DNA of 64,000 bases from Bradyrhizobium valentinum (GTDB taxonomy: Bacteria; Pseudomonadota; Alphaproteobacteria; Rhizobiales; Xanthobacteraceae): contig NZ_LLXX01000175.1 in assembly GCF_001440405.1 (NCBI RefSeq), forward strand, positions 1-64,000, read 5' to 3'. The translations under genes were made by a program, and so were the position numbers. This document shows, piece after piece, positions 35,624-43,463 of the stretch. The notes beneath the pieces were generated by a model. The model searched no databases, was not told the DNA's origin, and saw only the letters and a list, made by a program, of their open reading frames with translations. Position 1 is the stretch's first letter. Each line of letters starts with the position of its first letter.

Positions 35624-36910
35624 ATGAGCCTTCCCGGCACATTCGTCATCGACGCTCCCGCCGACGCCGCGCACGCCGCCGAATTGCGGCGCGTGAAGTT
35701 GCTGGCGACGCTGGTGCTGGCGGCGACGTTTGTAATTTTCCTGGCGGCGAGGGCGCTGCTGCCCCTGCATCCCGCGTTCGGCTTTATCGCGGCGTTTGCC
35801 GAGGCCGCTACCATCGGTGGCCTGGCGGACTGGTATGCCGTGGTCGCCTTGTTCAAAAGGCCTCTGGGATTGCCGATTCCGCACACCGCGATCATTCAGA
35901 GCAATCAACAGCGCATCGCCGACAAGCTCGGCGAATTCATCGAGGTGCATTTCCTCGAAGCGGCGCCCGTCGAAGCGAAACTGCGGCAGATCGATTTCGG
36001 CTCGTTCATCGCCGACTGGCTGCGCGACCGCAAGCGTAGCGAGGATCTCGCGCGCTTTGCGCTGCGGCTGCTGCCTGAGGCGGTCGCTGCGACGGAGAAT
36101 TCCGGGTTGATGACCTTCGTCAGCCGCCGCATCACCGCGCAACTGATGGCGATCGATCTCGCGCCGCTCGCCGCCGGCACGCTGCGCGCCTTTGTGAAAG
36201 AAGGCCGCCATCAGGGTCTGCTCGACGATCTCCTGCGCGGAGTGCATGAGACGATGACGCAGGCCGAGACCATGGCGATGATCCGCGAGAAGATCCGCGC
36301 CGAATTGCCGACGCTTTTAAAACTCTATCGCGCCGACAAGTTTCTGGTGAACAAGATCGTGGCCTCGGCGACGGCGTTCTTCGAGGAAGTTCGTAACGAC
36401 CCCAAGCATCCGTTTCGCGGCGAGTTCGATCGCATGGTGCTGACCTTCGTAGACCGGCTCGGTACCGATCCGGCCTACGCCGAACGCATCGCCGGCCTGA
36501 AGCGCGATCTTTTGGCGCGGCCCGAGCTGACCAGCCTTGCGCGTCACATCTGGGAGAATGTGCGCACCTTCTTCGAACGCAGCGCCTCGGGCGAGACGCA
36601 GGTGTTGGAGCAATATCTGGTGCGCATGTTCGTGAAAGCGGGCGAGGCGCTGGCCGGCGATGCCGAGTTGCGCACCGAAATCAACCAGGGCCTCGTGGCC
36701 GTGCTGCGTACTGTGGTCGCCGAACAGAAGAGCGGCGTCTCGACCTTCATCTCGGATCAGGTGAAATCCTGGGACATGGGACAGTTGATCTCGCTGATCG
36801 AAATCAACATCGGCCGCGACCTGCAGTACATCCGCTTCAACGGCTCGCTGATCGGCGGGCTGGCAGGGCTAGCGCTCTATACTCTCGAATACTTGCTGCG
36901 GCTGCTGTGA
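35624..36910 (+). CDS. DUF445 family membrane-anchored protein
   Basis: A 428-residue protein. A first membrane segment (LLATLVLAATFVIFLAARAL, about 24-43) is followed by HPAFGFIAAFAEAATIGGLA and DWYAVVALFKRPLGLPIPHT, the signature of the DUF445 (YjiN-like) family. The central region is long and helical, and a hydrophobic C-terminus (GGLAGLALYTLEYLLRLL) likely re-enters the membrane. The function is unknown. It stands alone between a repeat and the next gene; a near-palindrome GTGACTAATTAATCAC spans its stop. The following gap (36911-37099) otherwise shows only a probable promoter. Confidence 0.92.
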   Translation: MSLPGTFVIDAPADAAHAAELRRVKLLATLVLAATFVIFLAARALLPLHPAFGFIAAFAEAATIGGLADWYAVVALFKRPLGLPIPHTAIIQSNQQRIADKLGEFIEVHFLEAAPVEAKLRQIDFGSFIADWLRDRKRSEDLARFALRLLPEAVAATENSGLMTFVSRRITAQLMAIDLAPLAAGTLRAFVKEGRHQGLLDDLLRGVHETMTQAETMAMIREKIRAELPTLLKLYRADKFLVNKIVASATAFFEEVRNDPKHPFRGEFDRMVLTFVDRLGTDPAYAERIAGLKRDLLARPELTSLARHIWENVRTFFERSASGETQVLEQYLVRMFVKAGEALAGDAELRTEINQGLVAVLRTVVAEQKSGVSTFISDQVKSWDMGQLISLIEINIGRDLQYIRFNGSLIGGLAGLALYTLEYLLRLL

Positions 36911-37099
36911 CTAATTAATCACGTCAACGCTTTCGTTATCCGGGATGTGATCTGGGCCGCTTGCAAGAGCAAAACCGGTTCCTTAGCTTTTTGTGGAACA
37001 ATGTTGCGTTGCGGTGAGATTCTGCTGCGTTTGCGTCCATTCAACCCAACGAGCGGCTTGGCTGCCGAGACGTAAGGGGCCAGCCCGAGAGGAGATACG

Positions 37100-37870
37100 A
37101 TGTCCGTTGCTGCGCAGCCGCTTTCACCGCCGTCCAGAACGCTGATGTTTCTGGAGGGGCGAGCCATTCACGAATTGGGTGCGTTTCTCGGCGCGTTGCC
37201 GCTTCTGAGCCTTGCGCCGCGTGGCGATGGGCATCCGGTGCTGGTGCTGCCCGGGCTTGTGGCGTCCGACACCTCGACGCGCCCGTTGCGTTCCTTTCTG
37301 CGCAATCGCGGCTACGCCGTCAGCGGCTGGCGACAGGGACGCAATCTCGGGCTGCGTCATGGCGTGCAGAACGCGATGGTCGATCTGGTTCACGAATTGA
37401 ATGACACGCATGGTCGCAAGGTTTCGCTGGTCGGCTGGAGCCTCGGCGGCCTCTACGCCCGCCAGCTCGCCAAGATGATGCCGGAGCGCGTGCGCTCGGT
37501 GATCACGCTCGGCAGCCCGTTCGCCGCGGGGCCGAAGGCGACCAACGCGTGGCGCGTCTACGAGATGGCAAGCGGGCGACGCGCCGATGAAGAGGATGCG
37601 CGTTTCGGCGGCGCGCTGTCGTCGACGCCGCCGGTGCCGACCACGGCGATCTTCAGCCGCACCGACGGCATCTGCGCCTGGCAGGGCTGCATGGAAAAGA
37701 CGTCAGCGACCTCTGAGAGCATCGAGGTCGAGAGCAGCCATTGCGGCATGGGCCATCACCCGGCCGTGGTCTACGCGGTCGCCGACCGCCTGGCGCAGCC
37801 GGAAGGCGAATGGGCGCCGTTCGATCGAAGCGGCTGGCGCAGCCTGGTTTATCCGAACCCGCATCGCTGA
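37100..37870 (+). CDS. Alpha/beta hydrolase, lipase-like (paralogue of 23667-24467)
   Basis: A 256-residue protein sharing long blocks with the hydrolase at 23667: RGDGHPVLVLPGLVASD, GRKVSLVGWSLGGLYARQL (nucleophile Ser about 117), VRSVITLGSPFA, FSRTDGICAW and the C-terminal VADRLAQPEGEW. The triad order is the same. No signal peptide. AGGAG precedes the ATG. The two copies have lost any shared neighbours: this one lies next to DUF445 and the paa genes. Substrate unknown; a short- or medium-chain ester is likely from the fold. Confidence 0.87.
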   Translation: MSVAAQPLSPPSRTLMFLEGRAIHELGAFLGALPLLSLAPRGDGHPVLVLPGLVASDTSTRPLRSFLRNRGYAVSGWRQGRNLGLRHGVQNAMVDLVHELNDTHGRKVSLVGWSLGGLYARQLAKMMPERVRSVITLGSPFAAGPKATNAWRVYEMASGRRADEEDARFGGALSSTPPVPTTAIFSRTDGICAWQGCMEKTSATSESIEVESSHCGMGHHPAVVYAVADRLAQPEGEWAPFDRSGWRSLVYPNPHR

Positions 37871-37903
37871 AGCGGACGGAAATCCCGACTGGGTATATCA
37901 GGG

Positions 37904-38024
37904 CCACATGGTTCGAGACGCGCGGCGTTGCCGCGCTCCTCACCATGAGGGTCTAAGAGACCTCGTCCTGAGCTGTCAGACCTCGTCCTGAGGAGCGGCG
38001 TTTTCGCCGCGTCTCGAAGGATGA
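37904..38024. repeat. Palindromic intergenic repeat (B and A units)
   Basis: CACATGGTTCGAGACG…CTCCTCACCATGAGGG is followed by CCTCGTCCTGAG, a 10-bp tail, and a second CCTCGTCCTGAGG…GTCTCGAAGGATGA. The doubled CCTCGTCCTGAG (20 bp apart) is a small local duplication. Located between the hydrolase and paaX. Confidence 0.85.
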
Positions 38025-38080
38025 AGCCCCGCTCTATCTGCCGTTGTCGCGATCCCGCAAAACGCGGTATGCCTTGACGC

Positions 38081-38950
38081 ATGCCGCCGCCGCTTGCCCG
38101 TATCATTCAACACTTGAAGCGCGAACCTTCGCGCACCGGCTCCATCGTCATCACCGTGTTCGGCGATGCCATCGTACCGCGCGGCGGCTCGGTATGGCTC
38201 GGCACGCTGCTCGAATTCTTCGAGCAACTCGACATCGACGCCAGCGTGGTGCGCACCGCGATGTCGCGACTGACCGCCGATGGCTGGTTCGAGCGCAACA
38301 AGGTCGGCCGCAACAGCTTCTATCGCCTGGTGCAAAGCGGGCGGCAAACTTTTGATATCGCAACGAAACACATCTATGGGCCACCGGCCTCCGACTGGAC
38401 CGGCCGGTTCGAACTGCTGTTGATCGGCAATGGTGAAGATCGCGACGCCTCGCGCGAGGCGCTGAAGAATGCGGGCTTCGGCAGCCCGCTGCCGGGCGTG
38501 TGGGTCGCGCCGTCGGGCGTGCCCGTGCCGGCGGAAGCGGCTGGAGCCATCCGTCTTGAAGTATCGGCCGAAGACGACAGCGGGCGGCGCCTGCTCAGCG
38601 AGAGCTGGCCGCTTGATCGCACCGCGGACGCCTATCAGAAATTCATGAAGACCTTCGAGCCGCTGCATGGCTGGATTATCAGGGGGGAACGGCTGGCGGA
38701 AGCCGACGCCTTCACCGCGCGCGTGCTTCTGATCCACCATTATCGCCGCGTGGTGCTCCGTGACCCGCTGTTGCCGACGTCGCTGCTGCCCGCGGACTGG
38801 CCGGGAAGGGCGGCCCGCACGCTGTGCGGCGACATCTATCGCGCGCTGCTTCCCGCTTCGGAACAATGGCTTGACCTGCACGCAACGAATGAAAGCGGCC
38901 CGCTTCCGAAGCCCGGCGCCGAACTGTTCCAGCGGTTCGATGGGTCGTGA
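38081..38950 (+). CDS. paaX: PaaX-family transcriptional repressor of phenylacetate catabolism
   Basis: A 289-residue GntR-like regulator of the PaaX family. The N-terminal winged helix covers about 15-75 (VWLGTLLEFFEQLDIDASVV, then RTAMSRLTADGWFERNKVGR, NSFYRL). The central and C-terminal PaaX domains follow (WVAPSGVPVPAE; LIHHYRRVVLRDPLLPTSLL, a strongly conserved PaaX block). PaaX binds the paa promoter and is released by phenylacetyl-CoA. It lies 75 bp upstream of paaA on the same strand. The ribosome site is weak. The usual length is about 300, so it is complete. Confidence 0.93.
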   Translation: MPPPLARIIQHLKREPSRTGSIVITVFGDAIVPRGGSVWLGTLLEFFEQLDIDASVVRTAMSRLTADGWFERNKVGRNSFYRLVQSGRQTFDIATKHIYGPPASDWTGRFELLLIGNGEDRDASREALKNAGFGSPLPGVWVAPSGVPVPAEAAGAIRLEVSAEDDSGRRLLSESWPLDRTADAYQKFMKTFEPLHGWIIRGERLAEADAFTARVLLIHHYRRVVLRDPLLPTSLLPADWPGRAARTLCGDIYRALLPASEQWLDLHATNESGPLPKPGAELFQRFDGS

Positions 38951-38963
38951 ATACGTTACAGAA

Positions 38964-38998
38964 ATATATTGCATATCGAAAATTATGTTATATATTGC
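38964..38998 (+). promoter_or_regulatory. paaA promoter with direct repeats
   Basis: TTGCAT (38969-38974) and TATATT (38991-38996), spaced 16 bp, form a good sigma-70-type promoter in an unusually AT-rich patch just before paaA. ATATATTGC occurs twice, at 38964-38972 and 38990-38998 (26 bp apart), overlapping both boxes, so it is a candidate PaaX site. No RNA hairpin was seen. Confidence 0.55.
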
Positions 38999-39025
38999 CT
39001 CCCAACAAATATCGGGAGGTCCGCC

Positions 39026-40018
39026 ATGTATACGCAGGCGCTCAATTCGTCCGAGGGCGAAGACCGCAACATTGAGGACGCCGCGCGGGCTGCGCAGTTT
39101 CAGGCGCGCATCGACGCCGACGAGCGCATCGAGCCCAACGACTGGATGCCGGCGGCCTATCGCAAGACGCTGACGCGGCAGATTTCCCAGCACGCGCATT
39201 CCGAAATCGTCGGCATGCTTCCCGAGGGCAACTGGATCACCCGCGCGCCGTCGCTACGCCGCAAGGTCGCGCTGCTCGCGAAAGTTCAGGACGAGTGCGG
39301 CCATGGACTTTATCTCTACGCCGCCGCCGAGACGCTCGGCTCCTCGCGCGAGGAGCTCGTCGATCTCATGCTGGCGGGCAAGGCAAAGTATTCCTCGATC
39401 TTCAACTATCCGACGCTGACCTGGGCAGACATCGGCACCATCGGCTGGCTGGTCGATGGCGCGGCGATCATGAACCAGATCCCGCTGTGCCGCTGTTCCT
39501 ACGGCCCTTACGCGCGCGCGATGATCCGCGTCTGCAAGGAGGAGTCCTTCCATCAGCGCCAGGGCTTTGAGATCATGCTGACGCTGTGCCGCGGCACCGA
39601 CGAACAGAAGGCGATGGCGCAGGATGCGCTGAACCGATGGTGGTGGCCAGTCTTGATGATGTTCGGCCCGCCCGATCAGGTCAGCCAGCACAGCGACACC
39701 TCGACCAAGTGGAAGATCAAGCGCTTCTCCAACGACGAGCTACGCCAGAAATTCGTCGATGCCACGGTGCCGCAGGCGCAATTCCTCGGGCTGACAATTC
39801 CCGATCCCGGCATGAAGCAGAACGTCGACGGCAATTGGGAATACAGCGCGATCGATTGGGAAGAGTTCAAGCAGGTGCTGGCTGGCAACGGCCCCTGCAA
39901 CCGTGATCGCCTGGCCGCGCGGCGCAAGGCGCATGAGGACGGCGGCTGGGTGCGCGAGGCGGCAATGGCCTATGCCGAGAAGCGCCGGCAGCGCTCCGCC
40001 TTGCAGGCCGCAGAGTAG
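39026..40018 (+). CDS. paaA: 1,2-phenylacetyl-CoA epoxidase, catalytic subunit PaaA
   Basis: A 330-residue di-iron oxygenase subunit that epoxidises the ring of phenylacetyl-CoA. Metal-ligand motifs are visible: VQDECGHGLYLYAA (ExxH) and CKEESFHQRQGFE. WWWPVLMMFGPPD and KWKIKRFSNDELRQKFVDAT are highly conserved PaaA blocks. ATG 39026 has CGGGAGG 7 bases upstream. It is the first structural gene of paaABCDE. PaaC is its structural partner, PaaB a small bridging subunit, PaaE the electron donor. Confidence 0.97.
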   Translation: MYTQALNSSEGEDRNIEDAARAAQFQARIDADERIEPNDWMPAAYRKTLTRQISQHAHSEIVGMLPEGNWITRAPSLRRKVALLAKVQDECGHGLYLYAAAETLGSSREELVDLMLAGKAKYSSIFNYPTLTWADIGTIGWLVDGAAIMNQIPLCRCSYGPYARAMIRVCKEESFHQRQGFEIMLTLCRGTDEQKAMAQDALNRWWWPVLMMFGPPDQVSQHSDTSTKWKIKRFSNDELRQKFVDATVPQAQFLGLTIPDPGMKQNVDGNWEYSAIDWEEFKQVLAGNGPCNRDRLAARRKAHEDGGWVREAAMAYAEKRRQRSALQAAE

Positions 40019-40029
40019 GGAGACGATCA

Positions 40030-40317
40030 ATGGCAACGCCGAACATTCCGCTCTGGGAAGTCTTTATCCGCAGCCGCAACGGGCTGGCGCACAAGCATGT
40101 CGGCTCGCTGCATGCGACCGATGCGACGCTGGCGCTGCAGGCTGCGCGCGACATCTACACCCGCCGCGGTGAGGGCCTTTCGATCTGGGTGGTGCCGTCG
40201 AGCGCGATCACCGCGTCCGATCCGTCCGAGAAGGGCATGATGTTCGAGCCGGCGGAATCCAAGATCTACCGGCACCCGACGTTTTACGACGTGCCCGAGG
40301 AAGTCGGGCATATGTGA
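40030..40317 (+). CDS. paaB: 1,2-phenylacetyl-CoA epoxidase, subunit PaaB
   Basis: A 95-residue subunit opening NIPLWEVFIRSRNGLAHKHV, then GSLHATDATLALQAARDIYT and RRGEGLSIWVVPSSAI, all standard for PaaB. It has no cofactor. It probably helps assemble the PaaA/PaaC oligomer. It starts 11 bp after paaA with GGGAGA upstream. The next gene, paaC, is separated from it by 429 bp of repeats, an unusual break in this operon. Confidence 0.97.
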   Translation: MATPNIPLWEVFIRSRNGLAHKHVGSLHATDATLALQAARDIYTRRGEGLSIWVVPSSAITASDPSEKGMMFEPAESKIYRHPTFYDVPEEVGHM

Positions 40318-40326
40318 CTCTTTTCT

Positions 40327-40615
40327 CTCCTCATGGTGAGGAGCGCGGAACGCGCGTCTCGAACCATGAGGCCCGAGATGTCGATGCAAGTACAACAGGC
40401 CTCATCCTGAGGAGCTTGCGAAGCAAGCGTCTCGAAGGATGGCGGCAGAGGGACTCGTGGCCCATCCTTCGAGACGCGCGTTCCGCGCTCCTCAGGATGA
40501 GGTTTGAGCTAGTGGATACAGGTGGAAGCAGAATGACCGTTGCCAACATCACCGTCTCCGGACGATGCTTCGCATCGCCGGGAGAACCACGAGGCCCGCG
40601 GCCAAGAATACAGAC
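40327..40615. repeat. A/B palindromic repeats between paaB and paaC, first copy of a tandem duplication
   Basis: A B unit (about 40331-40373) is followed by an A unit (40401-40443) and an inverted A unit (40471-40502). A copy of the paaC leader follows, and then a variant B half (CGTCTCCGGACGATGC…GGAGAACCACGAGG). The stretch 40401-40560 recurs, with four differences, at 40616-40774. No independent gene is seen in 40318-40746. Confidence 0.9.
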
Positions 40616-40625
40616 CTCATCCTGA
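40533..40625 (+). pseudogene. Duplicated paaC start (first nine codons), then unrelated frame
   Basis: ATG 40533 with the same GGTGGAAGCAGA leader as real paaC reads MTVANITVS, identical to the PaaC N-terminus, then switches into repeat sequence (GRCFASPGEPRG…) and stops at 40625 (30 residues). It arises from the tandem duplication. It could still recruit ribosomes as a short upstream frame. Confidence 0.75.
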
Positions 40626-40774
40626 GGAGCTTGCGAAGCAAGCGTCTCGAAGGATGGCGGCAGAGGGACTCGTGGCCATCCTTCGAGACGCGCGTTCCGC
40701 GCTCCTCAGGATGGGGTTTGAGCAAGTGGATACAGGTGGAAGCAGAATGACCGTCGCCAACATCACCGTCTCCG
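40616..40774. repeat. Second copy of the tandem duplication, running into paaC
   Basis: 159 bp corresponding to 40401-40560: one base deleted (CCCATCC to CCATCC) and three substitutions, so about 97% identical. It includes both A units, the GAGC(A/T)AGTGGATACAGGTGG leader and the first paaC codons. The near-identity implies a recent event. Confidence 0.92.
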
Positions 40775-41523
40775 AAACGCCGCTGGTGCTCTACACGCTG
40801 CGCCGCGCCGATGACGCCCTGATATCAGGGCATCGGCTGTCGGAATGGTGCGGCCATGCGCCGATGCTGGAAGAGGATATGGCGCTCGCCAATATGGGCC
40901 TCGATCTGCTCGGTCAGGCGCGTGAGCTCCATTCCTATGCGGCTAAAGTCGAGGGCAGGGGCAATGACGAGGACAAGTTCGCCTATCTGCGCGACGTCAG
41001 GCAGTACCGCAATCTGCTGCTGCTGGAGCAGCCGAACGGCGACTTTGCTCGGACCATGGTGCGGCAATTCTTCTACGCTACCTTCGCCGATCTCTACTGG
41101 CGGGCAATGATGCGCTCTACCGACGCGACGCTGGCGGCGATCGCGGCGAAATCGGAAAAGGAAAGCGCCTACCACGTCAGGCATTGTTCGGAGTGGATCG
41201 TTCGCCTCGGCGACGGCACCGAGGAAAGTCACCGCCGCACGCAAGGAGCGATCGATGAACTCTGGGCCTTTACCGGCGAAATGTTCGCCGTCGATGACAG
41301 CGAGCGCGGCCTGATCGATGCCGGCATCGCGATCGATCCTGCGCCGCTTCGTTCGCAATGGCTGAAGACGATCACAGGTGTCGTGGACGAGGCTACGTTG
41401 GCCTTGCCGAAGAACGACTGGATGCAGCAGGGCGGCCGCAGCGGCCGCCACAGCGAACATCTCGGCCATCTTCTCAGCGAGCTGCAATCGATGCAGCGGA
41501 CCTTTCCGGGGGCGACATGGTGA
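40747..41523 (+). CDS. paaC: 1,2-phenylacetyl-CoA epoxidase, structural subunit PaaC
   Basis: A 258-residue ferritin-like partner of PaaA that lacks the full set of iron ligands. Conserved PaaC blocks are MALANMGLDLLGQARELHSY, EKESAYHVRHCSEWIVRLGD and GRSGRHSEHLGHLLSELQSM. ATG 40747 is used because homology starts there; GGTGGAAG lies upstream. The upstream 215 bp includes a duplicate of its own leader. The end overlaps paaD by 7 bases. Confidence 0.96.
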   Translation: MTVANITVSETPLVLYTLRRADDALISGHRLSEWCGHAPMLEEDMALANMGLDLLGQARELHSYAAKVEGRGNDEDKFAYLRDVRQYRNLLLLEQPNGDFARTMVRQFFYATFADLYWRAMMRSTDATLAAIAAKSEKESAYHVRHCSEWIVRLGDGTEESHRRTQGAIDELWAFTGEMFAVDDSERGLIDAGIAIDPAPLRSQWLKTITGVVDEATLALPKNDWMQQGGRSGRHSEHLGHLLSELQSMQRTFPGATW

Positions 41524-42020
41524 CGGCCGTCCACAGCGATACCGATCTGCGCCGCCGCGTCTGGGAGGCGGCCTCAAAGGTGGTCGATCCCGAAATACCC
41601 GTGCTCACCATTGCCGATCTCGGCGTGTTGCGCGACGTCGAGGTCCACGACGGCCGTGTCGAGATCGCGATCACGCCGACCTATTCCGGCTGTCCCGCCA
41701 TGAACATGATCGCGCTGGAGATCGAGTTGGCGCTGGAACGCGCCGGCATCGCGCGGCCGACCATCCGCACTGTGCTGTCGCCGGCCTGGACCACGGACTG
41801 GATGAGCGAGGACGGCCGGAGCAAGCTCCGTGAATACGGTATCGCTCCGCCGCAGGCCTCGAACTCGCGCCGCGCGCTGTTCGGCGAACAGCGCGTCGCC
41901 TGCCCGCAGTGCGGCTCACAAAATACCGAGTTGCTATCCGAATTTGGCTCGACCTCCTGCAAGGCGCTGTGGCGCTGCAAGAGCTGCCGCGAACCGTTTG
42001 ACTATTTCAAGTGTCACTAG
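41517..42020 (+). CDS. paaD: Phenylacetate degradation Fe-S maturation protein PaaD
   Basis: A 167-residue SufT/MIP18-type protein: KVVDPEIPVLTIADLGVLRD and ITPTYSGCPAMNMI are the DUF59 core, and the C-terminal zinc ribbon has ACPQCGS, TSCKALWRCKSC and EPFDYFKCH. It is thought to help load the Fe-S cluster of PaaE or the iron of PaaA. It overlaps paaC by 7 bases (translational coupling). A 154-bp gap with a palindromic repeat follows before paaE. Confidence 0.95.
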   Translation: MVTAVHSDTDLRRRVWEAASKVVDPEIPVLTIADLGVLRDVEVHDGRVEIAITPTYSGCPAMNMIALEIELALERAGIARPTIRTVLSPAWTTDWMSEDGRSKLREYGIAPPQASNSRRALFGEQRVACPQCGSQNTELLSEFGSTSCKALWRCKSCREPFDYFKCH

Positions 42021-42050
42021 CCATGTTTGTCGTTGCCAGCGAGAGGATGC

Positions 42051-42160
42051 CGTCATTGCGAGCGAAGCGAAGCAATCCATTGTGCCGCAAAACAAGTATG
42101 GATTGCTTCGTCGCTTCGCTCCCTTGCGCAAACGCTTTGCGTTTGTCGCAGGCAATGACG
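42051..42160. repeat. Palindromic intergenic repeat (family E) inside the paa operon
   Basis: CGTCATTGCGAGCGAAGCG and AAGCAATCCATTG pair with GGATTGCTTCGTCGCTTCGC and GGCAATGACG in a long imperfect hairpin. It fills the gap between paaD and paaE. A truncated relative lies at 27196-27230. Confidence 0.85.
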
Positions 42161-42174
42161 GCGGGGAGATACTG

Positions 42175-43254
42175 ATGTCCCACGCGCCGCGCTTTCACCG
42201 TCTTGCCGTCAATGACCTCCGCCGCGAGGCGGCCGATGCGGTGTCGATGACCTTTGCGATCCCGAAAGAGCTGGAAGGCGATTACAGCTTCGCGCCCGGG
42301 CAATACCTCACACTGCGTACAACCATGGACGGCGAGGAAGTGCGGCGTTCCTATTCGATCTGCTCCGGGCCCGACGATGGCGAGCTGCGTATCGCGGTGA
42401 AGAAGGTCGACGGCGGCGCGTTCTCCAATTGGGCGGCGGAAGAGTTGAAGAGCGGCGACGAGATCGACGTGATGACGCCGACCGGCCGCTTCGGCATCGC
42501 CCATGCGCCCGATGAGGCACGGGTCTATGTCGGCTTGGCCGCGGGGAGCGGCATCACGCCGATCCTGTCGATCGTCAAGGGCGTGCTCGCGCGCGAGCCC
42601 GATAGCCGCTTCTTCCTGTTCTATGGCAACCGCACGACATCGGGCATGCTGTTCCTCGAAGAGCTGGAGGAACTGAAAGACCGCTTCATGCAGCGGCTTT
42701 CGCTCTTCCACGTCATCTCGGGCGAAGAGCAGGATATCCCGATCCTTCACGGCAGACTCAACGGCGAGAAGGTGCGCGTACTGTTGCGCTCGCTGGTGCC
42801 GGCGGCAAGCGTCGATCATGTCTTTATCTGCGGGCCTGCGGGCATGAGCGAGGACATTGAGGCAACCTGCCGCGACATCGGCATTGCCGAAGATCGCATC
42901 CATGTCGAGCGCTTCGTCTCGGAGTTCGGCGGCAAGCCGCGTCCGAAGAAGGTCATTGAGGCGTCCGCGCCGCCCAAGGCGATGGCGTCGTTGATCATCG
43001 ACGGCAAGCGCCGCGAGGTCCCGGTCGCCGAGGAAGAATCGATCCTCGACGCCGCATTGCGCGCCGGCATGGATTTGCCGTTCGCCTGCAAGGGCGGCAT
43101 GTGCTCGACCTGCCGCGCCAAGCTGGTCGAAGGCGACGCCCAAATGGAAGTGAATTATTCGCTGGAGCCGTGGGAGCTGAAGGCAGGCTTCATCCTGACC
43201 TGCCAGGCGCGGCCGCGCTCGGACAAGGTCGTGGTGGATTACGACCATGTGTGA
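42175..43254 (+). CDS. paaE: 1,2-phenylacetyl-CoA epoxidase reductase PaaE
   Basis: A 359-residue flavo-iron-sulfur reductase carrying electrons from NADPH to PaaA. The FAD domain has RRSYSICSGPDDG, the NAD(P) domain GLAAGSGITPILSIVKGVL and FICGPAGMSEDI, and the C-terminal plant-type [2Fe-2S] domain CKGGMCSTCRAKL with a final Cys in FILTCQARP. ATG 42175 has GGGGAG upstream. Length is normal. It follows the repeat at 42051-42160, so its level may be set separately from paaABCD. Confidence 0.96.
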   Translation: MSHAPRFHRLAVNDLRREAADAVSMTFAIPKELEGDYSFAPGQYLTLRTTMDGEEVRRSYSICSGPDDGELRIAVKKVDGGAFSNWAAEELKSGDEIDVMTPTGRFGIAHAPDEARVYVGLAAGSGITPILSIVKGVLAREPDSRFFLFYGNRTTSGMLFLEELEELKDRFMQRLSLFHVISGEEQDIPILHGRLNGEKVRVLLRSLVPAASVDHVFICGPAGMSEDIEATCRDIGIAEDRIHVERFVSEFGGKPRPKKVIEASAPPKAMASLIIDGKRREVPVAEEESILDAALRAGMDLPFACKGGMCSTCRAKLVEGDAQMEVNYSLEPWELKAGFILTCQARPRSDKVVVDYDHV

Positions 43255-43260
43255 CTACAC

Positions 43261-43363
43261 CGTCATTCCGGGATGGTCCGTAGGACCAGACCTCAGATGC
43301 GCAATTGCGCATCGGGGAATCTCGAGATTCCGGGTTCGATGCTTCGCATCGCCCCGGAATGAC
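43261..43363. repeat. Palindromic intergenic repeat (family D)
   Basis: CGTCATTCCGGGATGG…CGCCCCGGAATGACG with inner GGGAATCTCGAGATTCC, and an extra TCAGATGCGCAATTGCGCAT palindrome not present in the copy at 27231. It separates paaE from paaI. Confidence 0.88.
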
Positions 43364-43463
43364 GGAAGCGGTTGAATGAAGTAACTACGTAAAGAGGCCA
43401 AACAGGCCCGTACGCACAGGGAGAGAACGTCGTGGAACCGTCTCGCAGAGCGGGCTATCAGCT

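Noticed and set aside
37976..39199. Minus-strand 407-codon frame opposite paaX and paaA start
   Set aside because: Covers the paaA promoter and repeat sequence; no motif; PaaX and PaaA are unambiguous.
40327..40774. CRISPR array or insertion sequence in the paaB-paaC gap
   Set aside because: The repeats are palindromic units without equal-length spacers, and there is no transposase or target-site duplication.
42007..43248. Minus-strand 413-codon frame opposite paaE
   Set aside because: Shadow frame; the ferredoxin and FAD motifs prove the plus-strand reading.
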